A DNA stretch of 64,000 bases from Oleomonas cavernae (GCF_003590945.1 NZ_QYUK01000008.1:124001-188000), one strand, 5' to 3'; counted from the first letter of the stretch, positions 27,912 through 36,471 are shown. A program made the numbers and translations. Notes: a model not told the origin generated them from the letters alone.

Positions 27912-28421
27912 ATGACGCAGGACGAGTTGGGCGCGCAGTTGGAGCAGCAGATCCCTGCGCTGCGCCGCTATGCCTTTGCCTTGGCGCGCGACCACAGGGC
28001 GGCCGACGACCTGGTGCAGGACTGCCTCGAGAAGGCCCTGTCGCGCTGGTATCTGCGGCGACCCGACGGCGATCTCAGGGCATGGCTCTTCACCATCCTG
28101 CGCAATCTCTACATCAATGCCTACCGGGCCAACCGGCGGCGCGGGGCCCATGTCTCGATCGACCACGTGCCGGCGCGGGCGACCCCGCCGGCCCAGGAAA
28201 CGGGCCTCGAGGTCCGCGACGTTCTCGCCGCACTCGACCAGCTCCCGGAAGAGCAGAAGTCGCTGCTGCTGCTGATCGGCGTCGAGGACTTTTCCTATGA
28301 CCAGGCGGCGAGCATGCTCGGCCTGCCGATCGGCACCGTCATGTCGCGACTGTCGAGAGCAAGGCAACGGCTTCGCACCATCATCGAGTCGGGGCGCCTC
28401 ACGCTGCGGAGGGTGAAATGA
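27912..28421 (+). CDS. ECF RNA polymerase sigma factor
   Basis: A 169-residue sigma-70 of the ECF class. Region 2 has ALARDHRAADDLVQDCLEKA (about 24-43) and the -10-contact helix LRAWLFTILRNLYIN. Region 4 has LPEEQKSLLLLIGVEDFSYD (about 115) and the recognition helix IGTVMSRLSRARQRLR. There is no region 3, as expected. ATG 27912 is preceded by CAGGG. It overlaps the anti-sigma gene by ATGA, the usual coupling for a sigma/anti-sigma pair. Confidence 0.93.
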   Translation: MTQDELGAQLEQQIPALRRYAFALARDHRAADDLVQDCLEKALSRWYLRRPDGDLRAWLFTILRNLYINAYRANRRRGAHVSIDHVPARATPPAQETGLEVRDVLAALDQLPEEQKSLLLLIGVEDFSYDQAASMLGLPIGTVMSRLSRARQRLRTIIESGRLTLRRVK

Positions 28422-29212
28422 ACGACCAGCAGGCCCCCATTGGCGAGGACGATCTCCAGGCCTTCGTCGACGACCGCCTCGACGGGCCCCGCCTGGCGCT
28501 GGTGGAGGCCTATCTGCGCGATCACCGGGAGATCGCCGAACGCATCGCGGTCGAGCGTCAACAGCGCGCCGCCCTGCGCGAGCAGTTGCAGGCGAAATTT
28601 TCCGAGCCGATCCCCGCCCGGCTGCGCCTATCGAACCTTCGGGCGGCACGGCGCGATCGCTGGCGGGGCCGGGCGCGGGCCGCGGCGGCGGCCCTCGTCA
28701 TCTTCTTTGCCGGGGCCGGCAGCGGCTGGCTCTCCCACCCCGGCCAACCCGTGGCCCCGGCCCTGCCGACGATGGCCATCGCGCAAGATGCCGCCGCCGC
28801 CTATCGGACCTTCGTCATGGAGGTTGCCCACCCGGTCGAGGTCAGGGCCTCAGACGAGGCGCACCTGCTGCAGTGGCTGTCGAAACGCCTGGGCCGGCCG
28901 CTGACCGCGCCGGACCTGAGCGCCCATGGTTACAGGCTGATGGGCGGACGCCTGCTGCCGGGCGGCAGTGGTGCGGCGGCGCAGCTCATGTATGACGATG
29001 CCAGCGGCAATCGGCTGACCCTCTACGTGGAAGCGGTCCAGGAAGGCGAAACCGCCTTCAGGTTCGCCCAGATGGGTGACGCGGCGACCTTTGCCTGGAT
29101 CGATCAGGGCCTGGGCTTTGCCGTAACCTCCCGAGTGCAACGCGAAAGCCTGCTGCCGATCGCGGAGGCGATCTACCAGCAATTCGGCAGTGCCGGCGTA
29201 CGCCACGGCTGA
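28418..29212 (+). CDS. Membrane anti-sigma factor
   Basis: A 264-residue protein. The N-terminal cytosolic part (about 1-80) has the helix LQAFVDDRLDGPRLALVEAY found in anti-sigma domains of the ChrR/RsgI-like zinc-less type. One transmembrane helix follows (about 86-104, AAAAALVIFFAGAGSGWL). A periplasmic domain (about 115-264) has no catalytic motif that I recognise. It would hold the ECF factor at the membrane until a periplasmic signal releases it. No HxxxCxxC zinc motif is present. Confidence 0.88.
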   Translation: MNDQQAPIGEDDLQAFVDDRLDGPRLALVEAYLRDHREIAERIAVERQQRAALREQLQAKFSEPIPARLRLSNLRAARRDRWRGRARAAAAALVIFFAGAGSGWLSHPGQPVAPALPTMAIAQDAAAAYRTFVMEVAHPVEVRASDEAHLLQWLSKRLGRPLTAPDLSAHGYRLMGGRLLPGGSGAAAQLMYDDASGNRLTLYVEAVQEGETAFRFAQMGDAATFAWIDQGLGFAVTSRVQRESLLPIAEAIYQQFGSAGVRHG

Positions 29213-29325
29213 GCGGGAGGAATTTTCGGCGGGCGGGAATAGTCGAGCCTCCAAGGCGTCAATGATGCCAGCGGGTCCGGTCACCGGCGGCCGGGCCCGA
29301 GGTATCGTCAGAAGGAACGCCAAAG

Positions 29326-30714
29326 ATGGTCGAGCACACACCCAAGGCTTCGCGCCGCGAGATACTGAAGGCGGGGGCCGCGGTTCTGGCCGCCGCATCG
29401 CTGCCGGCCGGCCGCCCCCTGGCACAGGCCGCCGCCGAGGACGGCGATGCCGAACAGGACCGGGTCTTCATCTGCAACGAGGATTCGAACACCCTCTCGG
29501 TCATCAATCCGCACGACAACACGGTCGAACCTTCGGTCAACCTGACCAGTTTCGACGAGGATCACCGCCCGCCGTTCAGGCTGGTGACCGGGGGTATCGT
29601 CGCAACCCACGCCGCGATGATCCAGAAGCCGCTTTATCGGGGTGCGATTTCCATCCACGGCGCGGTCCCCTCGCCCGACTCCCGCCTCATCGTCTCGACC
29701 GGCCGGGGCTCCAGCAACATCTACCTGACCGATACCGCGACCCGCACCCCGATCGGCAATGTGCCCAATCCCAACACCCGCGACGACGTGGTCCGTGACC
29801 GCCTGACCGACGGCGTCTTCGTCGGACGGGAGCCCCACGAGCCCACCTTCACCCGCACGGCCAAGGAAATCTGGGTGACCTTGCGCGGCAGCGACCACAT
29901 CGCCGTGGTCGATGTCGAGAAGGCCGTGCTCGAGAGCCAGGGCGGGGCGCCGGGCAGCGCGATCCTCAGCCGCATTCCGACCCTGCCCGGCCCCGCGCAC
30001 ACCTGGTTCTCCAAGGACGGGACGACGGCGATCCTGTTGTCCCAGAAGGTGCCGATGATCCAGGTCTTCCGCGTCGGCTATGATGCAGGCGGTCACAGTT
30101 CCGCCGAGCTGGTCAGGAAGATCGACATCTCGGCGACCGACCCCTTCGGCTTCAGCCCGTTCCTGAAACTGTCGCCCGCGGGCGATGAAATGTGGCTCTC
30201 GCACAAGCTGGCCGACCGGGTCGCGGCGATCGCCCCGACCGGCGAGGCCGGCTACATCGACGTCGTCGACATGGGCAAGATGGCGCGGCCCAACCATGTC
30301 GAATTCGTCGAAAACGCCAACGGCAAGGTGCTCTACGCCAGCCAGGGCCGGGTCGACGACGGCGGCCCCGACGGCATCGCCGGCAGCCGCATCTCGATCA
30401 TCGACCGCGCCGCCGCCCCGGGCCGGCGCAAGGTGGTCGCCAGCTTCTTCAGCGGCGGCCGCGAGGCCCACGGCCTGTGGACCGATCCGGCCAATGCCCG
30501 GCTCTATGTCGCGCACGAACAGGATGAACTGCCCGGCACCCCGCACGGCGGCCAGACCGTGTGCGCGGTGTTCGACGTGCGCGATCCCTTCGCGCCGAAA
30601 CTGCTCGCCCGCATCCCGCTCGGCGAGCTGGCCCTGCCCTCGGGCGGCCTGCGCAACAAGAAGAGCATCAACCTGGTCTATGTCCGGCCCGGCGCACGGA
30701 GCGTCACGGCGTGA
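29326..30714 (+). CDS. Tat-exported beta-propeller (YncE-like) protein
   Basis: A 462-residue protein. A twin-arginine signal (KASRREILKAGAAVLAAASL, about 7-26) is followed by a WD/YVTN-like beta-propeller with repeating segments such as VFICNEDSNTLSVINPHDNT, EIWVTLRGSDHIAVVDVEKA and LWTDPANARLYVAHEQDEL. Such propellers often bind metals or partner enzymes rather than catalyse. Export via Tat suggests folding, perhaps with a cofactor, in the cytosol. Its last codon region overlaps the DUF305 gene by GTGA. Confidence 0.85.
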   Translation: MVEHTPKASRREILKAGAAVLAAASLPAGRPLAQAAAEDGDAEQDRVFICNEDSNTLSVINPHDNTVEPSVNLTSFDEDHRPPFRLVTGGIVATHAAMIQKPLYRGAISIHGAVPSPDSRLIVSTGRGSSNIYLTDTATRTPIGNVPNPNTRDDVVRDRLTDGVFVGREPHEPTFTRTAKEIWVTLRGSDHIAVVDVEKAVLESQGGAPGSAILSRIPTLPGPAHTWFSKDGTTAILLSQKVPMIQVFRVGYDAGGHSSAELVRKIDISATDPFGFSPFLKLSPAGDEMWLSHKLADRVAAIAPTGEAGYIDVVDMGKMARPNHVEFVENANGKVLYASQGRVDDGGPDGIAGSRISIIDRAAAPGRRKVVASFFSGGREAHGLWTDPANARLYVAHEQDELPGTPHGGQTVCAVFDVRDPFAPKLLARIPLGELALPSGGLRNKKSINLVYVRPGARSVTA

Positions 30715-31037
30715 CCGGCGATGCCGCCCCGGCGGCCTTCTACCCGGCCAACGACGCCGCCATGGCGCGCATGCACGCCGACATGCACCAGGGCCCACGC
30801 AGCGGCGACATCGACCGCGATTTCCTGGCGATGATGGTGCCGCACCACCAGGGCGCGGTCGACATGGCCGAACTGCTGCTGCGCTATGGCCGCGACCCCC
30901 TGGTCAGGCGCCTGGCCGAGGACATCATCGCCGGCCAGCGCGTCGAAATCGCGGCGATGCGAAACCGCCTGGCCTTCCTCTCGTCGGGCGGCGACGCCGG
31001 CGCCGAGTTTCCTGCCTTGACCGGCACGCGCGGGTGA
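30711..31037 (+). CDS. DUF305-family protein
   Basis: A 108-residue helical protein with the DUF305 core DFLAMMVPHHQGAVDMAELL (about residues 38-57) and a preceding Met/His-rich stretch AMARMHADMHQGP. The paired histidines and methionines are thought to bind metals such as copper. The GTG start overlaps the stop of the propeller gene (GTGA), so the two products are probably made together. No signal peptide is visible, which is unusual, since relatives are normally exported; the product may be carried with its partner or stay cytosolic. Confidence 0.85.
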   Translation: MTGDAAPAAFYPANDAAMARMHADMHQGPRSGDIDRDFLAMMVPHHQGAVDMAELLLRYGRDPLVRRLAEDIIAGQRVEIAAMRNRLAFLSSGGDAGAEFPALTGTRG

Positions 31038-31078
31038 TATTGGGGCTGTTTCAAGAACGGCGCCTCGCACAGACGCCC

Positions 31079-31162
31079 TGCGTCCTTCGACAGGCTTGAG
31101 GCATGAGGGGACTCTTTTTGGCACAAAGATTTTCCTCATGGTGAGCCTGTCGAACCACGCAA
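31079..31162. repeat. Dispersed inverted repeat, CGTCCTTCGACAGGCT type
   Basis: Arms TGCGTCCTTCGACAGGCT (31079-31096) and AGCCTGTCGAACCACGCA (31144-31161) pair imperfectly around an inner CATGAGG / CCTCATG hairpin. A relative lies at 47256-47339 in the opposite sense. It separates the DUF305 gene from the convergent TetR gene. Confidence 0.7.
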
Positions 31163-31178
31163 TACAGTGGTCCCAGCC

Positions 31179-31871
31179 CTACATCGGTTCGGGGCTGCCG
31201 GCCTCGGCCTTCTTTTCCAGCGCCTTGCGGTGGTAGTCGGCCATGTGCTGGTGGACCAGGGCGCCGAACCACTGGCGGAACTTGGCGCGATCGTCGGGCG
31301 TGTTGGGCAGGTGCGGGCCCTGGCGCAGGGCCTGGCCCATGATGCCCTCGCCGAAGGCGACCATGGCGACCAGGAAGACGATGTTCGCGGTATCGTCCTC
31401 GCCCGGCGCCTCGATGCCCTCGTCGGCATGGCGCCGCGCGCGGATGTGGTGGATCACCGCGATGATGTCGTTGATCATGCCGGGCGAGACGCCCTGCGTC
31501 TCCTCCCCCTGGGCCAGGGTGAGCCAGGCGGCCAGGCGGGCATAGCCGCGTTCGGCCAGCACCTCGAAGACCTTCTCCATCACCACCACCGGCTCGGGCA
31601 CGATGCCGGCTTGGGTGTCGAGGGCGACCAGCAGGTCGAGGCGCAACTGTTCGGTGGCGCGCTCGGTCAGCGCCCGCACCAGGCCCTCGCGGCTTTCGAA
31701 GTGATGCAGGATCGCCGAATGGGACAGGCCGACATCGCGGCCGATGTCCTGCAGCCGGATCCCCTCCGGCCCCAGGCGCGACAGGCGCGACTCCGCCGCG
31801 TCGAGGATCTGGCGACGGGCCTCCTCGGATGTGCGCCGCACCCGCTTACCCCCGATCGACGAGACCGCCAT
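31179..31871 (-). CDS. TetR family transcriptional regulator
   Basis: A 230-residue regulator. The helix-turn-helix (about 15-60) shows ILDAAESRLSRLGPEGIRLQD then GLSHSAILHHFESREGLVRA. The recognition helix ILHHFESREGL matches the TetR consensus. The C-terminal domain is helical. It is divergent from the Coq4-like gene across about 108 bases of AT-rich DNA and so probably controls it. The inducer is unknown. Confidence 0.88.
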   Translation of the reverse strand: MAVSSIGGKRVRRTSEEARRQILDAAESRLSRLGPEGIRLQDIGRDVGLSHSAILHHFESREGLVRALTERATEQLRLDLLVALDTQAGIVPEPVVVMEKVFEVLAERGYARLAAWLTLAQGEETQGVSPGMINDIIAVIHHIRARRHADEGIEAPGEDDTANIVFLVAMVAFGEGIMGQALRQGPHLPNTPDDRAKFRQWFGALVHQHMADYHRKALEKKAEAGSPEPM

Positions 31872-31979
31872 CTATCACTTCTCCCATTGACAGGCCGCTA
31901 CAGTGGATTATCTTATGAACAGTGTTGTTAGTAAGCCGTCTATCAGAATCCGGCAATGACAAAATTATGGAGGAATCCG

Positions 31980-32735
31980 ATGGCTACGTCGCGTGTTGAT
32001 ACGAAACGCCGATATCGCCCGCTCGTCGCCCTCAAGGCGCTGCGCACCCTGCTGCGCGACAAGGAAGACACCAAGCAAGTGTTCACGATCGTCGACGCCC
32101 TGGGCGGCCCGGCCTTCGAGAAGATGTACAGGCGCTTCCGGACCCAGGCCAACGCCCTGGAAATCCTCGAACGGCCGCGGATGCTGTGCGACGTGCTGGG
32201 CGACCGCGCCTATCTCGGCAGCTTGCCCGAGGGCAGTCTGGGCCGCGACTACCTGGCCTTTGTCGAGCGCGAGCAGATCACCGCCGACGGCCTGGTGGCG
32301 GCCAGCGATGAGGGCTACCAGTCCGACCGTCAAACCCTCGATCCGCTGATGCGCCGCCTGGGCGAGCGGCTGCGCGACAGCCACGACCTCTATCACGTGC
32401 TGGGCCAATACGGCCGTGACGGCATGGGCGAGCTCAACGTGCTCGCATTCACCCATGGCGTGTCCGGCAACCCCGGCATCCTGCTCGTCGTCCTGGGCGG
32501 CATCCACAAGCTGCGCCAGGAATACCCCGAGCAGCGGACCCTGGCCATGGTCTATCAGTCGTGGCAACTGGGCCGCGCGGCCACCTTCCTGCCGGGTGCC
32601 GACTGGGAAGCGCTGCTGCCGGTCCAGACCGGCGAAGTCCGCCGCATGCTGGGCATCGGCACGCCGACGCTGTACCACGCCTCGGGCCTGAAGGATTCGG
32701 AAACGCCGCAAGGGGTGATGCCGGTCGCGGCCTGA
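31980..32735 (+). CDS. Coq4-family ubiquinone biosynthesis protein
   Basis: A 251-residue protein. The Coq4 metal motif is intact: RDSHDLYHVLGQYGRDGMGE (about residues 132-151), with its His-Asp, His and Glu. The C-terminal part LVVLGGIHKLRQEYPE fits the family. Eukaryotic Coq4 supports the ubiquinone-forming complex and has been linked to C1 hydroxylation and decarboxylation. The start at 31980 was chosen because GGAGGA stands six bases upstream; an ATG 24 bases earlier lacks a site. It is divergent from a TetR gene. Confidence 0.88.
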   Translation: MATSRVDTKRRYRPLVALKALRTLLRDKEDTKQVFTIVDALGGPAFEKMYRRFRTQANALEILERPRMLCDVLGDRAYLGSLPEGSLGRDYLAFVEREQITADGLVAASDEGYQSDRQTLDPLMRRLGERLRDSHDLYHVLGQYGRDGMGELNVLAFTHGVSGNPGILLVVLGGIHKLRQEYPEQRTLAMVYQSWQLGRAATFLPGADWEALLPVQTGEVRRMLGIGTPTLYHASGLKDSETPQGVMPVAA

Positions 32736-32738
32736 CCC

Positions 32739-32777
32739 AAAAAAAGCGGCCCGGCGCGGAGTATCTCGCCGGACCGC
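32739..32777 (-). terminator. Intrinsic terminator facing the minus direction
   Basis: The stem 32746-32756 / 32767-32777 (11 bases, one mismatch) is followed on the minus strand by seven T residues (A run 32739-32745). It has the form of a minus-strand terminator, yet no minus-strand gene precedes it. It also lies directly after the Coq4 stop. Confidence 0.55.
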
Positions 32778-32918
32778 CCAAACCTGGGTCCTGTTCGATC
32801 GAAGCACCCTCCCCAGCGCGCTGTCGACCTATAAAGCTGTCAGCCTGTTTTTATTGTTGGCCTTCAGCTCATCCTCGGTGGCCGGTTTTTTTGGTCCACC
32901 AAGCTTCCTCCCGGTAGC

Positions 32919-32957
32919 GGCCTGCTCGCATTGTGATGCAGGCCTCTTTTCTTTTTG
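32919..32957 (+). terminator. Intrinsic terminator upstream of the TonB-like gene
   Basis: The stem GGCCTGC (32919-32925) / GCAGGCC (32938-32944) is followed by TCTTTTCTTTTT. It would end a plus-strand transcript 24 bases before the TonB-like start. This is either the end of the coq4 mRNA, of a small RNA, or an attenuator in the leader. Confidence 0.65.
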
Positions 32958-32980
32958 TTGTTGGAAGGCATCATGCCCTG

Positions 32981-34003
32981 ATGTCGTCGCTTAATGCAAC
33001 ACTGGAAGTTACCGCACCTGCGTCTCGCACCCGCAGCATGGATCGCCTTGCCATGTTCGGCTCGGCGCTGCTGCATTTGCTGATCCTGCTGTTGCTGCTG
33101 CTGCAACTGCCCGACACCATGGAAGACGGCGCCGGCGGCATGGCCGTCGACATCGTCTTCGACATCCCCGGCGACGCCAGCAAGGGCGACGGCCACGACG
33201 CTGCGGTGGCGGCGGCCGCCGCGTCGGCCGAGCCGGCGCCGGCCGAACAGGCCCCGGTGGAGCCCGAGGTCGCGGCGGCACCGCCGCCCCCGCCGCCCGA
33301 TCCCGTACCGGCCCCCGAACCGGTGGTGGAGAAGCCACCGCCACCCAAGCCGGTAACCCCGCCGAAACCCAAGCCGGCGCGGGCCAAGCCCGCACCGCAA
33401 AAACCCCCGACCCCGGCCAAGCCGGTCGAAGCGGCCACCGCCACGACGGGCACCGGCCAGGTCGCCGCCCCGGTCAGCACCGGCGAAGGCCGCGGCACCG
33501 CCGCCGGCGCCGAAGACCCCAATGCCGCCGCGGGCGATGTGGCCGGCGCCGGTGGCCCGGTGGGCAATGGCGTGCCCCGCGTCGCGTCGGGTACCGACCT
33601 GGGCGACGCCCAGGTGCGCGAGCGCCTGATCGGCAACACCCTGTCGGGCATGACGGGCAGCCGCGACGGCGCCCAGGGTCGCTATGATATTCCCTGGCAG
33701 GCCTATATCCGGCCGGACGGCACCCTGGTGGCCCGGATCACCCAGCCCCGTTCGGGCAACAAGGGCGAGGTTGTCCAGGCTACCGTTACCGAAGAAGGCA
33801 CCTGGACGCTGGAGAACGGCATCATGTGCATCAAGTTCAAGAAGGAACTCAACGGTGCCAAGGACTGCTTCCGGGTGCAGGACGTCGCCAGTAAGATGGC
33901 CTTCTACTATCGCGATTGCCCCTACAGCGCCTCCGATCGGTGCAAGACCGGGCGCCTTGGCCAGTTCGGCGAAGTGAAGCGCGGCAACGCTTTCGGCCTG
34001 TAA
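32981..34003 (+). CDS. Orphan TonB-like protein with Pro-rich linker and unknown C-terminal domain
   Basis: A 340-residue protein. One membrane helix lies near the N-terminus (about 23-38, FGSALLHLLILLLLLLQL). A long Ala/Pro/Lys-rich linker follows (about 65-165, PPPPPPDPVPAPEPVVEKPP type), then a compact C-terminal domain (about 225-340) with DIPWQAYIRPDGTLVARI and paired cysteines in NGIMCIKF and KDCFRV. The first two parts look like TonB or TolA, but the C-terminal domain is not the TonB fold I know and resembles small DUF995-like periplasmic domains. No ExbB/D genes are near. The ATG at 32981 overlaps the stop of a two-codon frame (ATG CCC TGA). Confidence 0.8.
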   Translation: MSSLNATLEVTAPASRTRSMDRLAMFGSALLHLLILLLLLLQLPDTMEDGAGGMAVDIVFDIPGDASKGDGHDAAVAAAAASAEPAPAEQAPVEPEVAAAPPPPPPDPVPAPEPVVEKPPPPKPVTPPKPKPARAKPAPQKPPTPAKPVEAATATTGTGQVAAPVSTGEGRGTAAGAEDPNAAAGDVAGAGGPVGNGVPRVASGTDLGDAQVRERLIGNTLSGMTGSRDGAQGRYDIPWQAYIRPDGTLVARITQPRSGNKGEVVQATVTEEGTWTLENGIMCIKFKKELNGAKDCFRVQDVASKMAFYYRDCPYSASDRCKTGRLGQFGEVKRGNAFGL

Positions 34004-34051
34004 CCTGGCCCCTCTCAAGGGTAGAGTGGCGTGCGATTTGCGGAGGGGCTC

Positions 34052-34842
34052 ATGAGCAAGGTTCCAGGCTTTGTAACCACCAGCTTCAGCCATGACGGTG
34101 CCAGTCGCGAGGTGTTCCGGGCCGGCAGCGGCCCGGCCGTCATCGTGATGTCCGAGATCCCGGGATCACGCCGCAGGTGGCGGGCTTTGCCCGGCGCCTG
34201 GTCGATGCCGGCTTCGCCGTCTACATGCCGCAATTGTTCGGCACGCCGATGAAGCGGATCACGCCCGGCTATGTGCTGAACTCCCTCGCCCGGGTCTGCG
34301 TCAGCCGGCAGTTCCGTGCCCTGGCGGCCAACGAGTCGAGCCCGATCCTCGACTGGCTGCGGGCCCTGGCGCGCCAGGCCCACCAGGACTGCGGCGGCAG
34401 GGGCGTGGGCGCCATCGGCATGTGCTTCACCGGCAATTTCGCCTTGGGGCTGATGCTGGATGCCCCGATCCTGGCCCCGGTCCTCTCGCAGCCCTCCCTG
34501 CCCTTCCCGATCGGCAAGGCGCGCAAGGGCGGCCTGCATGCCTCGCCTCGCGAGATCGCCGCCGCCCATGACAAGATCGAGCGCGAGGGCGCCCGCATCC
34601 TGGGCCTGCGCTTCAAGGGCGACCCGATGTGCCCGGGCGAGCGCTTTACCCGCCTGCGCGAGGAGTTCGGCGATGCCTTCGAAGGCATCGAGATCGCCGC
34701 CAAGCACGCCAACCCCAAGGCGCCCAAGCCGGCCCACAGCGTGCTGACCAACCACCTGATCGACGAGGCCGGCCAGCCCACCCGCGCCGCCCTGGACCGC
34801 ACCATCGCCTTCCTCAACCAGCAGCTGAGGGTTGCGGCCTGA
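34052..34842 (+). CDS. Dienelactone hydrolase family protein (frameshifted)
   Basis: About 263 residues after repair. The N-terminal strand GPAVIVMSEIPG (about 32-43) leads into AGFARRLVDAGFAVYMPQLFG. The nucleophile motif is GAIGMCFTGNFALGL (Cys about residue 127), the Cys-type elbow of dienelactone hydrolases. The histidine is in KPAHSVLT. The frame breaks at the GGG run 34162-34164; adding one G gives PGITPQVAGF. The start ATG 34052 follows GGAGGGG. It would hydrolyse a lactone or ester; relation to the ring-cleavage operon at the window start is only thematic. Confidence 0.85.
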
Positions 34843-34896
34843 GGCCGGCGCCCGCCCGATTGACGCCGCCGGCCGTCACCCCTAAAAGAGGGCCGT

Positions 34897-34973
34897 GTCT
34901 CCGTAGCTCAGCAGGATAGAGCACAGGATTCCTAATCCTGGGGCCGTGGGTTCGAATCCCGCCGGGGACACCA
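34897..34973 (+). tRNA. tRNA-Arg (anticodon CCT)
   Basis: A 77-base cloverleaf with the encoded CCA end. The acceptor arms GTCTCCG / CGGGGAC pair over seven bases with one G-T. The D arm is GCTCAGCAGGATAGAGC, and the anticodon stem CAGGA / TCCTG encloses TTCCTAA, giving anticodon CCT. The T arm has GTGGGTTCGAATCCCGC. It reads AGG codons. It is followed by the AAA/DUF4143 gene. Confidence 0.97.
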
Positions 34974-35107
34974 CACCGCCAAAAGCTGCCGTTGCCGCCG
35001 CCGGAACGGGTAGGGACGGGATTTTTCGGCCTGCTTCGCGGCTGCGCGATTGCGGCTCTCGCCTTCCGCCACGGCCTCTGTTCTATTCGCGGTTGGCCGA
35101 TTTCCAT

Positions 35108-35152
35108 TTATCATGTTGGAAACTTCCAATTATCATGCTGGATAATTCCAAT
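35108..35152. promoter_or_regulatory. Tandem palindromic operator upstream of the AAA/DUF4143 gene
   Basis: Two 23-base copies of TTATCATGYTGGA-N4-TTCCAAT lie with a 22-base period. The first core TTGGAA-AC-TTCCAA is a perfect dyad; the second is imperfect. Two-turn spacing of palindromes suggests cooperative binding of a dimeric repressor. They lie 22 bases before the ATPase start at 35174. Confidence 0.6.
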
Positions 35153-35173
35153 CGGCGGGGATTCGGAGGCGGC

Positions 35174-36393
35174 ATGTACGAACGGTTCGTGGAGCGGCGG
35201 GCGGCGGAGGCCCTTTCGGACACCCCGGTGGTCCTGGTCGTGGGGCCGCGCCGGGCCGGCAAGACCACACTTGTCCGGAAGATGGGAGGGCCAGGCCGGA
35301 CCTATGTCACGCTCGACGACCAGACGGCACTCGATGCCGCACGGTCCGATCCAGTCGGCTTCATTCGAGGCCTCGACCGGGCCATCATCGACGAGATCCA
35401 GCGCGTTCCCGACCTGCTGCTGGCGATCAAGAAGACGGTCGATGAGGACTACCGCCCCGGCCGCTTCCTGCTGACTGGTTCCGCCAATGTGCTCACCCTG
35501 CCCCGCGTCGCCGACAGCTTGGCGGGCCGAATGGAAACCATCCAGATGCTGCCGCTGGCCCGGGCGGAAGTGGAAGGAACGACAACGACCTTCCTGGAGC
35601 GCTTATTCGCGGGCAAGCTGCGGGGTGATCCGGGAGCGATCACTGGGGATGATCTGGTCAAACTCGTACTCCTCGGGGCTTTCCCGAGGCCATCAGCCGG
35701 GAAAGCGAGCGGCGGCGCCAGGATTGGGCACGCTCGTACCTGACGTCGATTCTGACCCGCGACCTGAGAGACATCGCCGAGATCGAGAAACTGACGGAGT
35801 TGCCGAAATTCGTCCGCCTTCTGGCCGAGCATTCGGGCCAGTTGGTCAACTATTCACAGTTCGGCTCCAGCATAAACGTCAGCCACAAGACGGGGCAGCG
35901 CTATGTCGGGCTGCTGGAGCAGGTGTTCCTGATCGCGACGGTGCAGCCCTGGTTCACCAATGCGCTGAAGCGGATCGCCAAGACGCCGAAGCTGCATTTT
36001 CTCGATTCCGGCATACTGGCCACGGCACGAGGACTGACCCTCGACCGGGTGAGGGGCGACCGCAGTACCTTCGGATCGCTCCTGGAAAGCTTCGTGTTCT
36101 CCGAGGTATCCAAACTTATGACGGGCGCCGATTCACGGCTGAGGCTTTATCATTTCCGCGATCAGCAACTGAACGAGGTTGACCTTTTGTTGGAGCGCGA
36201 CGACGGGATGATCGCGGGGATCGAGGTGAAGGCGAGCGCCACCGTGAGATCCAGCGACTTCGCTGGGCTCAGGACGTTGGCCGGCGCTTGCGGCAATCGC
36301 TTTGCCTTTGGCGCCGTCCTCTATGACGGCCCGGACCTTGTCCCCTTTGGCGACAAACTTGCGGCGGCCCCAATATCAACTTTATGGAGCTGA
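35174..36393 (+). CDS. AAA ATPase with DUF4143 domain (frameshifted)
   Basis: About 406 residues after repair. The N-terminal AAA_14 domain has a Walker A-like VVGPRRAGKTTLVRK (about 21-35), a Walker B region RAIIDEIQRVPDL and FLLTGSANVL. The C-terminal DUF4143 domain follows, with a nuclease-like end (NEVDLLLERDDGMIAGIEVKA). The frame breaks at the GGGG run 35675-35678; one added base gives LLGGFPEAISRE. The start at 35174 follows GGAGG; an ATG at 35135 lies inside the operator. Codon use is less GC-biased than in neighbours, which suggests acquisition next to the tRNA. Function is unknown; some relatives are linked to defence or mobile DNA. Confidence 0.85.
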
Positions 36394-36471
36394 CGAAAAT
36401 TTGCGCTCATCGAGCGGCAAAGCACCGGTTCTCGCCTTTACCCATTTTGGCGAACCATGCCACCGAAACGC

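Noticed and set aside
32820-32975. A minus-strand frame reading ...LGGPKKPATEDELKANNKN... that looks protein-like
   Set aside because: It has no ATG, GTG or TTG start before its upstream stop, and it overlaps the leader and terminator structures.
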